The notes under the pieces are model-generated. The model was not told the DNA's origin, searched no databases, and was given only the letters and a program-made list of their open reading frames with translations. Position numbers and translations under genes: made by a program. Below are positions 36,501 to 48,100 of a DNA stretch of 64,000 bases, piece by piece. This DNA comes from Colletes latitarsis (Eukaryota > Arthropoda > Insecta > Hymenoptera > Colletidae), in contig NC_135147.1 in NCBI RefSeq assembly GCF_051014445.1, positions 30,098,479 to 30,162,478 of the forward strand, read 5' to 3'. Positions within the stretch are counted from its first letter, which is position 1. Each line of letters begins with the position of its first letter.

Positions 36501-37613
36501 TCTATAATATTGGATAACATATCAAAATTTGGTTCTGGATCAGATCCGTATTTTAACAGCCGTAAAGTCAAAGACGCGATCATTGGCATTAAAGCAGTAC
36601 AATATTCTACATCCTTCTCTAACAATGCTTTTTCGGTAAGCTCTAAAATTCTGTTGTTTGTATTAACGACAACGCAATTTTCGGTTGTACATGACCAGAG
36701 TAAAACTTCTGTCCGCAAGCGTACACCGTGTTTCGACTCGATTAAAAGTTGCCAAACTGGTTGCAAACAGCAATCCAACGAATTCAGAGAAGGATTACAT
36801 AGAACGTACAGAAATACAGGGCGTAACATTTCTATACCGTTTTCTCTAATTCTGAAACACTTAGACTTTTAGTACATATGTATATACACTGTATACACAT
36901 ATGTATATCTCTATACGTACTGTGGATCCCTGTGATTTACGACAAACGTTATTTGATTTAATACAGTTTTCCAATTACATTTATCTTGATTTAAAATAAT
37001 TATGAACGGATGTTGCGGCGCGTAAAGATTAAACGGATACATAGTTTTTTCCCCCTTAGCGTGCTTTAGATCCAACATTAATAAGCGACCGATAGCTATG
37101 GAGGCAACCGCATAATTTCTAAACCATATAGTACATTTATTATAAAGTAAAAAAGGTTAAGAAACATCATAGACAATATTTATATACCTCATAGAGAAAA
37201 GGCTCGATGCAAAGGTGGCCAGTGCTTCGCCGATGTCCCATAATCCATTTTCAACTAGCGTAATTAATGCCTGACAAACGGATAAGCTAAGCACGTTGTC
37301 CGTACTATCTAGCTTTATCGATAACAGTTTAAACTCTGCTATCTATAAGAAACAGCAAAATTAACGGAACGTAAGAATAAAATTGTTTGTATGGCAATTC
37401 CTAGAATTACAGTTCTTTACGTTTGTAATGCGGTTTGTGGTTTGATCGTTTCTCGTTTTCTTGATCGAATCGATGAGTTTAGATATTGCCTGTAAACAAA
37501 ACGGAAATGTAGCATTGCAATAAGAATAAATTGTTCACGACAAAAAGCGAACAACTCACGTGCGATATCAAAACAGGATCTTTCGATTCCAATTTGTATA
37601 CTATTTCATCCAT
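33543..37613 (-). CDS. FOCAD: focadhesin homologue, compact form
   Basis: Eight exons join in phase: 37613-37560, 37489-37421, 37342-37188, 37118-36921, 36851-36403, 36335-34160, 34046-33764 and 33698-33543, giving 1179 residues. Introns are 65-113 bases. It is helical-repeat-like throughout, with no signal peptide or membrane segment. Recognition rests on blocks matching human FOCAD: SVCQALITLVENG near the N terminus, ICENHPEHGEALVPLLSEIL with STWKVLAPKMEKEKR in the middle, GSCWIAMLQ with GIYHWP, then YLPEKSVIRTIGEF, and NPYYKDVWTKYL close to the C terminus. Human FOCAD has been tied to focal adhesions and to SKI-complex-linked RNA surveillance; the insect role is inferred. The human protein is about 1800 residues, and the segment normally between the GIYH and YLPE blocks appears absent. 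The eighth exon is short but ends with the family's C-terminal motif. Confidence 0.88.
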
Positions 37614-38519
37614 TTTATACGAGTAATATGTAGAAGCCTCGGTCGAGGCTTTCTCCGTGATTTAATTATACCTTATTACGTACGTAATTACTATTCTTTC
37701 GCATGGCACAATTAGGTATTTTTCGAGAAGCAAATATTTTTGTTATGAAACATAACCTACGTACATGTACATACAATCTGTCTCATGATATCGTTTTATT
37801 ATTTATATACGGAGAAAATAAGCTTTGAGGTAGTATTAATCTATAAGGTAAAGATTTGAAACTTGATGCATATTACTCTTGGCACGATACAAAACTACGT
37901 ACAATTAGGATACGCATATATCTCGCAATACCGTCTGTAACTGAATCCTTTATCCATCGACATACGATGAATCGTATTTAATATTTCGGTTTAGAATGTT
38001 GAAAAAATTGTAAAATTTTGTAAACGATTTGTAAAAATAACCAAGTTACAGAGATTGGAATACGTTTGTGTACACACTGGTGAACATGATATCTCAAGAT
38101 CTAATATATCGATTGACTCGAAATTTGGAGGGAACCTTCAGCAAACGTGTTTTTATCACCCGAACTATAGATTTTAAAATATTTATCAAGATTTTTACTT
38201 CTCTCTATAGTTCATGTCATAACTAGACACTTTTTGACAAAGATTTTTCCTTTCCTATCTTTGTTTGATCAGCAAAACGGTTGTGAGGAATCATGTCCGT
38301 CAAGGTGAGATTTTTCTTTCAACGCCTATGCTAAGAGACTTTCGTTATTTTTACTTGAGAAAAATACTATGTATACTCGAAACATTAGTAAATATATGTG
38401 TGCAATCCCAATGCAAAACAGTCTACGGTGTTTCCGTTTTAAAAAATAATCGATTTAAATGAGACAAAAACGCGTTGCAGGGCAGCAGTAACGATCGAGT
38501 ATACCGTATAGTGAGATTT
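37614..38519 (-). promoter_or_regulatory. 5' flank of FOCAD
   Basis: AT-rich sequence lies between the FOCAD start and the probable 3' end of scribbler on the same strand. A small hairpin (GCCTCGGTCGAGGC, 37637-37650) lies about 25 bases upstream of the FOCAD ATG. No coding exon is visible. FOCAD must start transcription within this short space if scribbler's transcript ends near 38.5 kb. Confidence 0.35.
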
Positions 38520-41019
38520 TTCAATATATTTATTCGTATGGACAAGTTGGAGCATAGTGCACAATATATTTAATATATAGTAGTCCGAGGAAGGGGATCA
38601 GAGTACATTCTGGAGTTTGAACACAATATCTTACAATTTAACGACAAGATGCCTGCGTTTCTGTACTTGCTTTCTGTACGTAATGTTACTCGTATATTCA
38701 TATATTCGAAGTGTATAATATATAAAGCGCAACGACTCACTATTTTTATCATTCTAAAAAAAAAGGAAACGAGAATACGGGTCCTTGTTTATTACATTAC
38801 GTTATATTTCAGTCCGCCATATGTTGTCGTTTAGTTTACTCGTTCGAGGATTTTTCGCAATTAATTATGCAACATCGTGGCAAATACGTAGTACTCGCTA
38901 GAGTATATCCTTAGTCCGGAAGTTGTCTCCAATCGTTAATTACAATTTGTTAACTCGTTCACGGTTGCGGAGGGAGCCGAATTGTACGAGAGACCGGGAA
39001 CAATGACTGGACAAAAATGGAAGTGTAAAGAAACGAAAAAAGAACGACACCTTGGATGGAAAAGGTCGTCGTTCCGTAGTCGTAACGAATTTCAACGCGT
39101 ACGTCCCGAAGAAGAGGAGAGTGTTTTGCATGCATGTAACGCACAGCTATAAACTGTCTAGGCGTTTTACGAGCAAGCTCAATTACAGTATACGGGGGTT
39201 ACATTAATAATCGACAAAGTTTGCGAAACGGCGAATAAAACGATCTACAGCAATCGACGATTGGAGACAGCCCCTTTTTCTTCTGGTAGTTAGCGATTAA
39301 CGATCTATATTAAATTTCGTTTAAAAGCAAATACACTTTACAGCCTATACAATCCGTATAACGTCGTTTTTTTTTCTTCCCATTATATTTTTTTCTCGAT
39401 TTATCCGTTTTTCTCCGTTCATTGTTTCTACACGAGTTTTACGTTTGCGGAGAGCGCAGGGCAGGTCCAGGTACTTAGGCTATCTGCATATTTTCACAAA
39501 AATTCGTCAAGATCGTCCGTCTTCTTTTGCTCTTTTTTCGCGTCTCGTATGTTTTTTTATAAAAATCACAGCACAGCACCAGCATTTTACTTTAAAGCCT
39601 GCCCGTTTCTCTTTCGAAACGTCTCATTAAAACTGAGACGACAATATCCCGCGTTTCTCTGCACTTCTCGGTCAAAAAACGAATCGCCATTGTTACTCGA
39701 ATTAAAACAACCAACGCCTTGCTCTTTGTTTCTTTTTTTTTTTGTTTTTTTTTTTATTTGGCATTTTGCGACACTATGCACGGCACGATAAAACTATTTC
39801 TCGGATTCTTGGCAACGCGTTTCACCGATCGTTCGTACCACGCTTCCATCTCTCATCGATACAATAATAAAATAATGTAACCGATAATTGTTAATGAATA
39901 ATCGTAATAAAAGATACAATAATAATAATCGTTACTGAACTAACGTTAGGTAGTTGTCAGGATACTATGCGCGTGTACCACGGCGGCATTAGTATATACC
40001 TAATAGCATTTTTTTTCCTTCCTTTTCTCGTTAAATAGTCTTATCCGTTTTGTCTTTACGCTCGTCTCTCTCACGCTTTCTCCCGTTCGTTATTACTCTC
40101 TTTCTCTCTCACATACTCTCTGTTTATATTCACACACCACTAACTACCGTTATTTTTAATAAACAAACAGCATTCTAGCGTATTCAATGTACAATCATCT
40201 ACCGCCGCGTTAATCGTTACTTAGAATCCTGATTCCTTCTCTCGCTTACACCGTCCTGCGAGACAAGTATCTTTGCATTATCTCTCTCTTCCTTATTCAC
40301 TCCCGTTTCGCTTTCTCTTCACTTTTTTTCGTTTTTCTGTTTTCTTTTTTTTCCATTTTTTTTTAATCCTTTTTTCTTTGATAATCGTCACCGACACATA
40401 CATCGAATCGTGTCGTCCGTCCCGTGTGTTCGCACAATTTCTCTACAAAAAAATGTCGAGTTTGCGGTGCTCGTCGCAATCCTTGGGTTTTTTTTTTGTT
40501 TTTTTTTTTTACAATAAAATACAACGATCTATGATTTCATCGTTATGCGCAAAACGTCCGTCGTTTGAACATTCGTCGCACACGAGACGCACACGAGCGA
40601 AACACACGCACACGCGTCGTTTCCCATTCCCACGCGCTCTCCTAAGTTTCTACGTGCGATAAAAACGTTGCTTCGGGGAAGTAGTCGCGGGCAAAGATCT
40701 TCGGTGCTTCCTAGGCGGTACGATTTTACTTTGAAATCCTCTTTTCTCGCGCGAGAGAGGGGAGGGGGGGGGGGGGGGCAGTCGGTCCGAAAACGAGATC
40801 GCCTCTAGCGACTTTCCGGGCGACCGAACCCCGTCCATTTTGCGGAAGAACGATCCGTGCTCTTCCGGATATATGCATCGAAAGTCGCTAGTATACGTCC
40901 TAAATTCGTGCAACAAATCGCGTTCGCGCGAACGAATCGACGCACGCGTCTTGGTTCTCTGTGTCCGGGTCCTATGGTCGTCGCTTACGGTTCGCAATCG
41001 CTACTCTTTTTTCTGTTTT

Positions 41020-41051
<32 letters not shown>

Positions 41052-41602
41052 TTTGCGAGGAAACGATCGACGGAGTCTTTTCACTCTCGTTTTCCGGGCA
41101 CTTTCTCCGTTTCCGACGCAGAGTTTACAATGTTCGATCTTTTCGAAATCGGTCCCACTCTGTATCGCGCGCAATGATTACTCTAAACACGATTGATTTA
41201 ATCGCGTTCACGTTTGTTTTTTGTTGTTGTTGGGGTTTTTTATTTTATTTTTTGTTGGCAAAAGAGTAGCGTCGAGCGTTTCCCGAGAGCCGACGAGTGT
41301 TCGTCGATTCGAACGCGTCGCTGTGCCCTCTCGGTCGAATATAGATATATCTCGATGGTAGAAGAGGTGCATAGGCTGGCAGATGATGGCTGGTCGATGG
41401 TGCGTTAACGAAGAGGTAGCAGGATCGAATTAGTTGGCATATGCTTGCTGTCATCCTAGGATTGCCTGCCAGCGGTGGCAGAGTGCGGATGTCCCGCAGC
41501 GGTCGCGGCGCTGACCGGTGGCGGATGATGAGGCGTGTGGTGAGTTTGTGCGGAGGTGGGTCCGGTCGTTCCGGCAGCTAGTACGGGACCGGGGGCCGCG
41601 GG
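38520..41602 (-). other. sbb: probable long 3' untranslated region of scribbler
   Basis: Downstream of the scribbler stop the minus strand is rich in A runs (T runs on the plus strand near 39.4, 39.7, 40.3, 40.5 and 41.0 kb) and has no coding frame. AATAAA signals on the minus strand occur near 41240, 39752 and 38530, so untranslated regions of about 0.35, 1.85 or 3.1 kb are possible. A run of about 17 G on the plus strand at 40762-40778 lies within it. The extent is inferred, not observed. Confidence 0.4.
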
Positions 41603-41673
41603 TCACTTGGGCGGGAATGGCGAGATCACCGATGCGGCTACCGCGGCGGCCTGCTGACTCGCCAGCATTGCCG
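41603..41673 (-). CDS. sbb: scribbler terminal coding exon (71 bases)
   Basis: After the acceptor TGTTACAG the frame reads AMLASQQAAAVAASVISPFPP K and stops at 41603. It completes the split codon from exon 3 (G + CG) and reproduces the alanine-rich C terminus of this family. It is separated from exon 3 by a 2.3 kb intron and is too short to appear as an independent open frame. Confidence 0.85.
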
Positions 41674-44600
41674 CTGTAACACACACAGACAGATACCGGG
41701 CCCATTAATTCGATTTCTCTGATCGTTGTTAGCGGAGCGCGTGAAAACCGGGGACCTTTTCCGGATTTCGTCCGATTCGACTCGAGCGAACGAAATCCAG
41801 TATCTCGGTCCCAATCCGTCCGAGAACCAGACTTGGGCATTTTCGTATTACGCGATCTGGTATTCGAATGTCCTTAATACGATTTCAATTTTATTTTCGT
41901 TATATCAAGTTCGTTACCTAGAGTTTGCCCATCTCTGGTCGTAACGGCGGTCCTCGAGAGACGCGAAATCCTCCGAACGAAACAGCACGTTGTCGACGAT
42001 TCCGCGCCACTCCAGCCCAAGTATCGCGTGGAAACGAGAGTTAAAGCGAGTGGAAGCGACAGGGATGGGAGATCGGCAGCCGAGAAGCGTACAAGCGTAG
42101 AGGCGGAGGCGTAAGTCGGCAGGTTTGCCAAGGTTTGCCAAACGGATCGTCGCGAAACGTTCGAGGAGACGTGCGAGCGTCGAACAATTTTTCGCTGACG
42201 ATGGAAAAAGCAAAAGCACGGCCGTTTGTTCGAACAGCGTAAGGAAACGCTACAAATGTCGCGCGTTGACCCGTGCCCGGAGGTTTGCCCGCGGGCAATG
42301 ACGCGCAGAGCGTGAGGAAGGAACGACGGAGGAAGGAACGACGGAGAAAGGAAACGATCGTGCGTCGAGAAGGAATACCGATCGCGCGGGATAAAAGTAC
42401 GCGAACGCGAGCTAAAAAATATTTGTTCGCGGGGCGTCGGTACGTCTACGTCGTAAAAAAGAAAAGAAAAAGAGTGTACGATCGTGTAAAGAGGCGAGAC
42501 ACGGACAAGTTTGGTGGGTAACGCGCGATCGGATCCAGTTTCCGCGGACATCCTGGCAGTGGCACAACTATGTGTTAGGTTGTTTCGTGCACGGGGGATC
42601 ATCTTGTCGCATCGCGTCCAAGGGCGAAAGAAGAAGGCGCGTTCACCAAGACCGGGCGTGACGAAACTTTGGGGAAATACGGAAACGGAGGAAAAGCGGT
42701 GCGGTGTTTCGTTTGGTTTCCGGTGCGACGCAAAGTCTTTTCTCGAACGAAAGAAACCTTCGTGGAAGACTACCAAAGAACTACGAGGCGAAGGCTCGTC
42801 CTCCGTTTCGAACTTGGAAAAAAAGTGCGCTCTCTTTTTCTCTCTTTTATCCGACGTCGTTCGTGTCTCGATCGTCGACGGCGGTTGTCGTCGAACAGAG
42901 ATATAATTTCGATCGGGAACTCCTCTGACATCCAGTTGCTGACGAAACGGCCGAAACGACGCGCGGAAATGTCTTTCTCGTCGGGTCGTTTTTTTCTTTT
43001 CTCGTGCCGGAAACGAGCACGACGATTAGCAATTATCACAGTCTGAACTATACGTCTAACTATGCATCCTACGAGCCTCGTGGCAGTCAGGACGCGACAC
43101 TTACGTACCTATTCTTAACTGTCGTACACACGCTCCGATATTTTCGAAAATATTCAGTCCGTAGTTTAAGTAACGAATCGTCTAAACGTGTATTTACATA
43201 ATATATTGTACGAACCTATCGCGCGTGTATTCATTAAAAAATGCAGCTCGCAATTCGCTGGCGCAGCTAAACGCAGGTTTCGCGGTTCGCCGTTGTCCTT
43301 GACCGTTTGTCGTCAAACTGTACGCTCGATAAAAACTATTTACACGCATATATATCGATAATCGGTGCTCGTTCGAGACGTCCCGTATCGCGTCGACGCG
43401 TCGAATATGATCGGCGTTTATCTCGTTACAAAAAGTGCCAAGAAATAAACGGGAATAGGAAAGGAGACGCGCGGTGCGTCGTCGCAACGAATCGAACGGA
43501 CTCGACGCGCTCTCGACAGAGGGAAGAAAACTTCCTTCTTCCCGTTCGTCTCGACTCGGGGACGCAACAACACCTTCTTCGCATTCCGCATGCACCAATA
43601 TGGTGTACGTACGATTAAAACGATCAGGCTTACGTAGACGGATCGGACGAGTTTACTATCCGTAAATCGTGCAGAGTCGTCCGGGGCAGCCTAATCCTGG
43701 GAGGAGGGGGTGGTGGTTTTGTCGAACGACGAGAAAATCCCTGCCAGAGCGACGGCAGAGTATTTGCGCGCGTCTCTCGTCTATCTTCCTGTGAAGGACG
43801 CGGCGCGCTGTATCAGCAGTAGGATCGTTGGCGTGGAGCGGGGGATGATGTTGTGGGTGGGGTTGGGGGGCGGGAGCGGCAGCGATCGGTGGTCTCTTTC
43901 GACCATAAGTCAAAGTCTCAAAGTCTCGAGTTGGGTCCGCGACGCGATCGGGTCGTGTCGGGAGCCTTACTGTCAGGGTCTGACGAGAGGCTTACCTCCG
44001 TAGGGAGCGGGGTATTGTCCAGGGAGAAGGGGATAGCCTAGGCCCACGTGCGTGTGATGATGCGTGTGCACGTGTCGCTGCGGAGGCGGCGATCTATTGT
44101 CTTTTGGCAAGGTTCCGGTCCCACCGTCGACGGGCGACTGCTGCTGCGGCTGTTGGCCTCCCGGCTGATTCTGCTGCTTGCTGGCGGACTGTTGACCCTG
44201 TGCTTGAGGTGGCCCCGGTCCCGCGCCCCCTCCGGCTCCCCCCACCGAGCTCGGGGGCCCGCTCGGCGGTCGCGAGGGCGTCGGGCCCGCGGACGAGGGA
44301 CTCGCCGAGGCCGCGGAGGTCTTCGGGGTCGGGGACTTGAGCGCGCGCTCTTGCAGCTCGTGTATCTTGTGCGCCGAATAATACTGATTGGCATGGTGCT
44401 GGAGCAGATCCAACGCTTTGCCGGCGGGCGGTCTGCTCAGATCCTCCGGCGCGTGATACCTCGGCAATTGGTGGAGGTACGGGTTACCGGAGTACGGTCC
44501 AGGGACCAGCATCGGATTCAGCCCTCGGTAGACGGGATGACTAGGGTCGAAGGGCAGGGCGCCGTAGTGCTGCGGCTGCATGTAGCTCGGATGAATATAG

Positions 44601-45069
44601 GCGTATTGCGAGGTGGGGGGCGGCGGGCCCTGCGTCTCCATCGTCGGCTTGACGCCCTCTTGCTTGCTCTTCGAGTCCTCGTTCTTGCCCAGGTCTTGCG
44701 GCTTCTCTTGCTTCGGCTGATGCTTCGGACTCGGCGGTGGCGGCTTCGCCTGCTGACTCTGCTTGCTCGATTCCTCCTTTCGCCTCTGGTCGCCCGGGTA
44801 CAGGTAATACCTTCGGTCGTCTTGCATAGGGCCGGGTGGTGGCGGCGGCGGCGCCGCCCTTTGACTCTGAGAACCGTGGTAAACGTGATACGGGCTCATC
44901 TGGCTCTTCATCTCGATGCTCTCCTTCAGTATCTGATGATTCTCGTGCTGCTTGTCCTTCAAACTGGCCTGCTGCGACTGCGGCTCCTGCTTGATCTTCG
45001 CCTTCTGCTCGTGCATCTCTTGCTCTTGCGCTTGTTGGTTCTGTTGTTGCTGTTGCTGCTGCTGTTGGT

Positions 45070-45103
<34 letters not shown>

Positions 45104-48100
45104 GGACACCGACTGCGGAGGCTGGTACGGATACCCGGGCGGCATGAAGCTGCCGTAACCGCCGTAATAGTGCGACTGCTGTTGCGGCTGCGGCACCGAC
45201 TGACTCATCTCCTTCTTCTCTTTCTCCGCCACGACGCTCTGCAGACTAGCCATCGTCGGCATCTGCGGTATGTTCAGCGGCTTCATCTCCTGCTTCGGGA
45301 CGAGATCGGTGGGCTTTTGATCGATGGGCTTGCTTTCCTGAACGCTAGGCACCAGATAAGGCGGTTGCCCGTAGTAAGGGTACATGCTGAAGTGAGCCGG
45401 CAGATGGGCAGCAGCGGTAGCTTTCCCGTCTTTCTCTTGACTCTGTTTCGACTTGTCGGTGGGCTCCGCCTCGAGGACGGGCGCCGCGTCGTCGGAGATG
45501 TCCGAATAGGCGGGACTCTGGACGTCGTCCCTGGCCGAGTCGACGATCGGCGCCTCCAACGGCGACGGGTGAGGACTGCCGCCTGGCGATTTCCTCGACT
45601 TTTTCTTGTAGCCCTGAGGCTTCGACGCCCGCGGATCTTTGCTCTTGTCCTGTTCCGGCATCAGAGCGGCGGTCGGTTTCACCTTGAACTGCGGCATCTT
45701 GGCGTGCAACGAGACGCTCTGGTACGGCTGCAAATGCGACTGCACGCCTTGGCTGGGATGACCGGGCTGCGGGGGCGGCGCCGCCTGCAGACCCGCGGTC
45801 TGTTGCGACACCTGACCGGCCAGACTTTGGAGACCCGGATGTTGGCTGGCGATGCTCTGCAGGCCGGTCGGTTGCTGTTGCTGCTGCAATCCCGTCGGTT
45901 GCACCACGTGGGCCTGCGTCAATTGACTGAGCTGCGCCGACAGCGAGTGCTGCACGGATAGCTGGTGCGCGGACGACAGCTGTTGCTGTTGTTGCTGAAC
46001 GGCCGACTGCAGCTGTTGCGACTGTTGGCTCGACTGGAGCTGCTGCGAGGCAGACGGCTGACCGGGTTGCAAACCCTGCTGGCTCTGCTGCAGAAGGGGA
46101 TTCTGTTGTTGGTGCTGCGACATCTGGGATGGTTGCGGCGGTTGAGGGATATTCAACGGCTGTGGGATGCCCGCGCTCGGATGCGGCGACGGGACGGGCC
46201 TGGGCGACTGGCTGGGTCGGGGACTCGGACATTGCGGCGAGTTCGAACAACCCAACGACGATTGGTTCTGTTGCTGCTGCTGCTGTTGCTGTTGTTGCTG
46301 TTGTTGTTGTTGTTGTTGCTGCTGTTGCTGTTGCTGCTGCTGCTGCTGCTGCTGTTGCACGGACTGTTGCTTCGCGGCGGTCGGTATCGTCGTCGGCGGG
46401 GCGGGCAGGTCGTCCTGCCCGAATCTGAGCACGCCGGGCTTCACGATGCTCTTGTCCGAGGCGAGAACGGTCGCGGTCGTCTCTATGCCCGGGGAGGCTA
46501 CCCTCGAGGGCGGCGGAGGCGTCTCGGGCGGTAAACTGGTCGCCTGCGGGCTGCTCGGCCTGAGCGGTGTCCCTTCGGGCTTGTCGGCGGGCGACTTGAC
46601 GGGCGTAGCCGGACTCGGGGCCTCGATGTTGCTCTCGTCGTTCTCGGACATGCTCGTGATCCCCTCTTTCGTGTCGTCGTCGTCCGCCGAGCCGTGCGCG
46701 TGGCTCTGATGATACTTGAGTCCATTGATGTGTTTGTACTTTTTGTTGCAATTCGGTTCCGGGCACTCGAGAAATACCGGGCTCGCCGGCGGCGATCCGC
46801 TCGGGGGCGTGGGCGGCGGGGCGCGCCTCTTGTTTTTATCCTCCTCTTCCGGGCCGCGGGATTTCCGCTTCGCCGCCGGATCCGGCCGCGGCGGGACGAA
46901 CGCCGCTGGACTCGGGCTCGCCGCCGGCGATCCCTGGGCGCCGCGGCGCCCTTTCACGCCGCCGTTTCGCAGCTTGCTGTGCACGGAGCTCCTCGTTTCC
47001 GTAAAGTTGCTCAGATCGTTGCCCGGCGTCGTGTTCGCCGCTGCCCTTCCGCGCTTTCCGCGCCCCTTGGGCGTCCGGGCGTCCAAATCGCTCGTCGGCG
47101 AGTCGCAGAACCTCGGCGGCGCCCAGTCATGACGAGTGCAGTCCAGCAACGTACCGACGTACGTTTTCCCTCGCCACGTTACGTTCACCACCAGCACACC
47201 TGCAAACAGAAACGCTTGCTCTGAACACGCGGGAAACACCGAGATTTACTAACACGATCCATATTCGATCTGAAAGGGGAACGTTTCGGTCGTAAATGAC
47301 GACGTTACTCGACACACGCTGGTCTTCGGATAACCGAAACGACGAGAAATTGATTTCGTTTTAGTTATCCGGGGATTACTGCGCTTCGTAACAGCTGGTG
47401 TTAACTACTCACGGAACGCGACAGGATTAATTTTCCACAATGCGTGTCATACTCGTGAATACCCGATTACGGGTCTCTAACAAGGGAAATACCCCAAGAG
47501 TGCCCGCCCGGGCGACATTGAAACGACGACATTGAAGCTTTTGCGTAACGATAGAGCACGTTACGTCGAAACCTAGACGATGTATGGTTAATAATTTACG
47601 AGAAATTTCTCTAAGCTTTTTATTTTTAAACCGTGGATAGAAGGGATCGCAGGACGCTGACACGAGAACGGCGAGGTGTTTTTAAAGCGGATTTCGTCAA
47701 GATGGAACGACGACGACGAGAGGCAATTCCTTTCGGGAAGATTATCGCGAAGGTTATTTTCGCCATAAGGGAAGGGGCACAAAGAAAATGCAAGAAGCGA
47801 GAGTGGAAACTGAAGGATGGCGGTGTACATACTTCTAACCCGTCGACGAGCCACGACAATCTTACTTTCGATAGCTGTCCGACAAGTTGCCTTATTCGCT
47901 GTCTGCTAGGCATGGACTAAATTTATCGCTTTTGTACCTCGAGATCGAAAATAACAAATACAGTGTTAAAATACAGTAACAACTAATGATAATATAAAGA
48001 AAGAAATGATAGCCTGTCTTCTACGCGTCGTGTTTTCTGCGTTATTATTTCCATCGATAAAAACTTTCAAGGCTCGTATCGTTTAAAAATTTCCGACCAC

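Noticed and set aside
44048..45961. 637-codon plus-strand open frame rich in leucine and arginine
   Set aside because: It is exactly antisense to scribbler exon 3, whose minus-strand frame has conserved ZNF608/609 motifs. GC-rich, Q-rich coding sequence has few stops on the complement.
46167..46709. Plus-strand frame with a long cysteine run
   Set aside because: The run is the antisense reading of the scribbler glutamine tract, and no splice or family support exists.
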